In this document: positions 23,058 to 24,183 of the stretch, one piece after another
Layout: every line of letters starts with the position of its first letter
Position numbering within the stretch: position 1 is the first letter of the stretch
NCBI GenBank assembly: GCA_046074645.1
Contig: JBJTOP010000317.1
Location: 1-24,183 of the forward strand
Origin: SXXK01 sp046074645
Lineage (GTDB): Bacteria > Planctomycetota > Planctomycetia > Planctomycetales > Planctomycetaceae
Direction: 5' to 3'
Length of the DNA stretch: 24,183 bases
Program-made: the position numbers and the translations under genes
Notes under the pieces: generated by a model
The model's input: the letters and a program-made list of their open reading frames with translations, nothing else
Told to the model about the DNA's origin: nothing
The model's database searches: none

Positions 23058-23825
23058 TTACAGTCTGACGGGAATTCCGCTGGCCGCCATGCGGCTTTTG
23101 ACTTCGTGAATTGTGCAGGTTCCGTAATGAAAGATGCTGGCGGCAAGAGCAGCACTGGCGCCGCCCAGTGTAACGGCCTGGCAGAGATGTTCGGCGTTGC
23201 CGGCCCCGCCGCTGGCGACCACGGGAATGGTGACAGCATCGGCGACTGCACGTGTTATCTCCAGGTCATAGCCATCTTTGGTGCCATCGGCATCCATACA
23301 GGTGAGAACAATCTCTCCTGCCCCCAGTTCTTCAACGCGTCGAGCCCAGGCAACGGCGTGCAGTCCGGTAGGAATACGTCCGCCATTGATGTGCACGTCC
23401 CAGATTTCCTGACCATCGCGACGGATGCGCTTGGGGTCGATGTTCACGACGATACATTGGCTGCCGAAGCGAAGTGCGGCCTCCCTGACGAAATCCGGGT
23501 CGCGAACAGCGGTGGAATTGATCGAGACTTTATCGCAGCCAGCCTGAAGCAGGCGACGAATGTCGTCGAGCGTCCGGATACCGCCGCCAACGGTGAGCGG
23601 CATAAACACGACCTCGGACGTCCGGGAAACGACATCGAGAATGATGCCCCGCTGCTCATGGCTGGCCGTGATATCGAGAAACACCAGTTCGTCTGCACCC
23701 TGCTGTTCGTACCGACGGGCAATCTCTACAGGGTCTCCTGCGTCCTGCAGATTCACAAAATTCACTCCCTTCACAACACGTCCTGCGTGCACATCAAGGC
23801 AGGGAATGATACGCTTTGCAAGCAT
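23058..23825 (-). CDS. hisF: Imidazole glycerol phosphate synthase, cyclase subunit HisF
   Basis: A 255-residue (beta/alpha)8 barrel that, with HisH, converts PRFAR and ammonia to imidazole glycerol phosphate and AICAR in histidine biosynthesis. The catalytic aspartates are Asp11 (RIIPCLDVHAGRVVKG) and Asp130 (VVNIDPKR). Phosphate-binding motifs LTVGGGIR (78-84), SINSTAVRDP, MDADGTKDGYD and VVASGGAGN are in their usual order. The frame is open upstream to 23912, but ATG 23825 gives the family's exact length and N-terminus MLAKRIIPCLDV. No other his gene is in the window. It is divergent from aroB and followed by the lipid kinase. Confidence 0.98.
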   Translation of the reverse strand: MLAKRIIPCLDVHAGRVVKGVNFVNLQDAGDPVEIARRYEQQGADELVFLDITASHEQRGIILDVVSRTSEVVFMPLTVGGGIRTLDDIRRLLQAGCDKVSINSTAVRDPDFVREAALRFGSQCIVVNIDPKRIRRDGQEIWDVHINGGRIPTGLHAVAWARRVEELGAGEIVLTCMDADGTKDGYDLEITRAVADAVTIPVVASGGAGNAEHLCQAVTLGGASAALAASIFHYGTCTIHEVKSRMAASGIPVRL

Positions 23826-24017
23826 GTTCCAAATCCACAGAAGTTCACTCGCCCCCAAACCAGCAGAAACTCGGCCCGGTGCCGTTTCCGTGCTGCCACT
23901 CGGTAATCTCACAGATCACGTCCCAATCATGCAACTCTAACGCTCCGCTTTCGGCAATTTGCCCGCAGAAGGCAGGTTGGCAAAGAAAGTCACGTTGCAG
24001 AAGAAAAAAAGGTTCCC
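23826..24017. promoter_or_regulatory. Divergent intergenic region (hisF / aroB)
   Basis: These 192 bases separate divergent hisF and aroB and should contain both promoters. I see no T-box, attenuator or clear promoter pair. Confidence 0.4.
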
Positions 24018-24183
24018 CGTGACAACTCCCCAGCAGGGTCGAATTGTCGATGTACGGCTCGGCCCCCGCAGCTATTCCATTCACATTCGGCCACATTCAC
24101 TCAGGCAGGCGGCCGAAATCCTCGAGTCCTCGCCGGCCATCGGCCCGTTGCCAGGCCAGAGAATCCTCGTCGTCGCCGACGCC
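24018..24183 (+). CDS. aroB: 3-dehydroquinate synthase, N-terminal part (runs off window)
   Basis: The last 166 bases open a frame starting GTG 24018 with AAGG 6 nt upstream. It reads VTTPQQGRIVDVRLGPRSYSI, then HIRPHSLRQAAEILES, then LPGQRILVVADA. The VxLGPRSYxIxI strand followed by a hydrophobic RILVVxDA strand is the opening of AroB, which closes DAHP to 3-dehydroquinate in the shikimate pathway using NAD and a divalent metal. Only about 55 residues are present, so the catalytic parts lie outside the window. The first codon is GTG. Confidence 0.82.

Noticed and set aside
22011..23906. A 631-codon open frame on the plus strand
   Set aside because: It lies antisense to hisF and the lipid kinase, whose motifs are unmistakable, has no recognisable domain and begins inside the tandem repeat. 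It is a by-product of GC-rich codon use.

Overview
The window looks like a chromosomal segment of a planctomycete, with moderately high GC. The evidence is the gene set: a DUF1559 prepilin-like protein (3447-4367), an iduronate-2-sulfatase-type secreted sulfatase, a Tat-exported Gfo/Idh/MocA oxidoreductase with the RRSFLK leader, and a CxxCH protein followed by a long run of 23-residue leucine-rich repeats. I see no rRNA, tRNA, CRISPR array or transposase. One structure stands apart from this background: an AT-rich stretch with a 28-bp tandem repeat, next to a damaged two-ATPase operon.

Layout, left to right. 124-2655 (minus): an Mpo1/DUF962-like membrane protein followed by a TolC-type outer-membrane factor. 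2876-4367 (plus): a small Cys/His-rich exported protein and the DUF1559 protein, closed by two strong hairpins. 4540-7806 (plus): sulfatase, alpha/beta-hydrolase esterase and a small integral membrane protein; the first two probably strip sulfate and acyl groups from polysaccharide outside the cytoplasm. 7812-9881 (minus): KtrB and KtrA, a two-part potassium uptake system. 10132-14752 (plus): a glucuronate-isomerase-like TIM-barrel protein, an FHA-GAF-SpoIIE phosphatase and the Tat oxidoreductase. 14839-17433 (plus): the CxxCH/leucine-rich-repeat protein. 17510-21843 (minus): two overlapping ATPase genes, each interrupted by one in-frame stop codon. 22146-23825 (minus): hisF and a diacylglycerol-kinase-family lipid kinase. 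24018 to the end (plus): the start of aroB, divergent from hisF.

The most interesting region is 17.5-22.1 kb. A P-loop ATPase with a C-terminal winged helix is encoded immediately upstream of, and translationally coupled to, a STAND-like ATPase with winged helix and TPR repeats. This architecture is typical of NTP-driven switch or conflict systems, but I cannot name a family. In the first gene an amber codon (21448-21450) separates Walker A from Walker B. In the second an ochre codon (17885-17887) removes the last ~125 residues. Coding sequence continues in the same frame after both stops, so these are recent nonsense lesions, recoded stops or sequence errors, not gene ends.

The second candidate for novelty is the 864-residue exported protein at 14839-17433, which joins a single heme-type motif to about 25 leucine-rich repeats.
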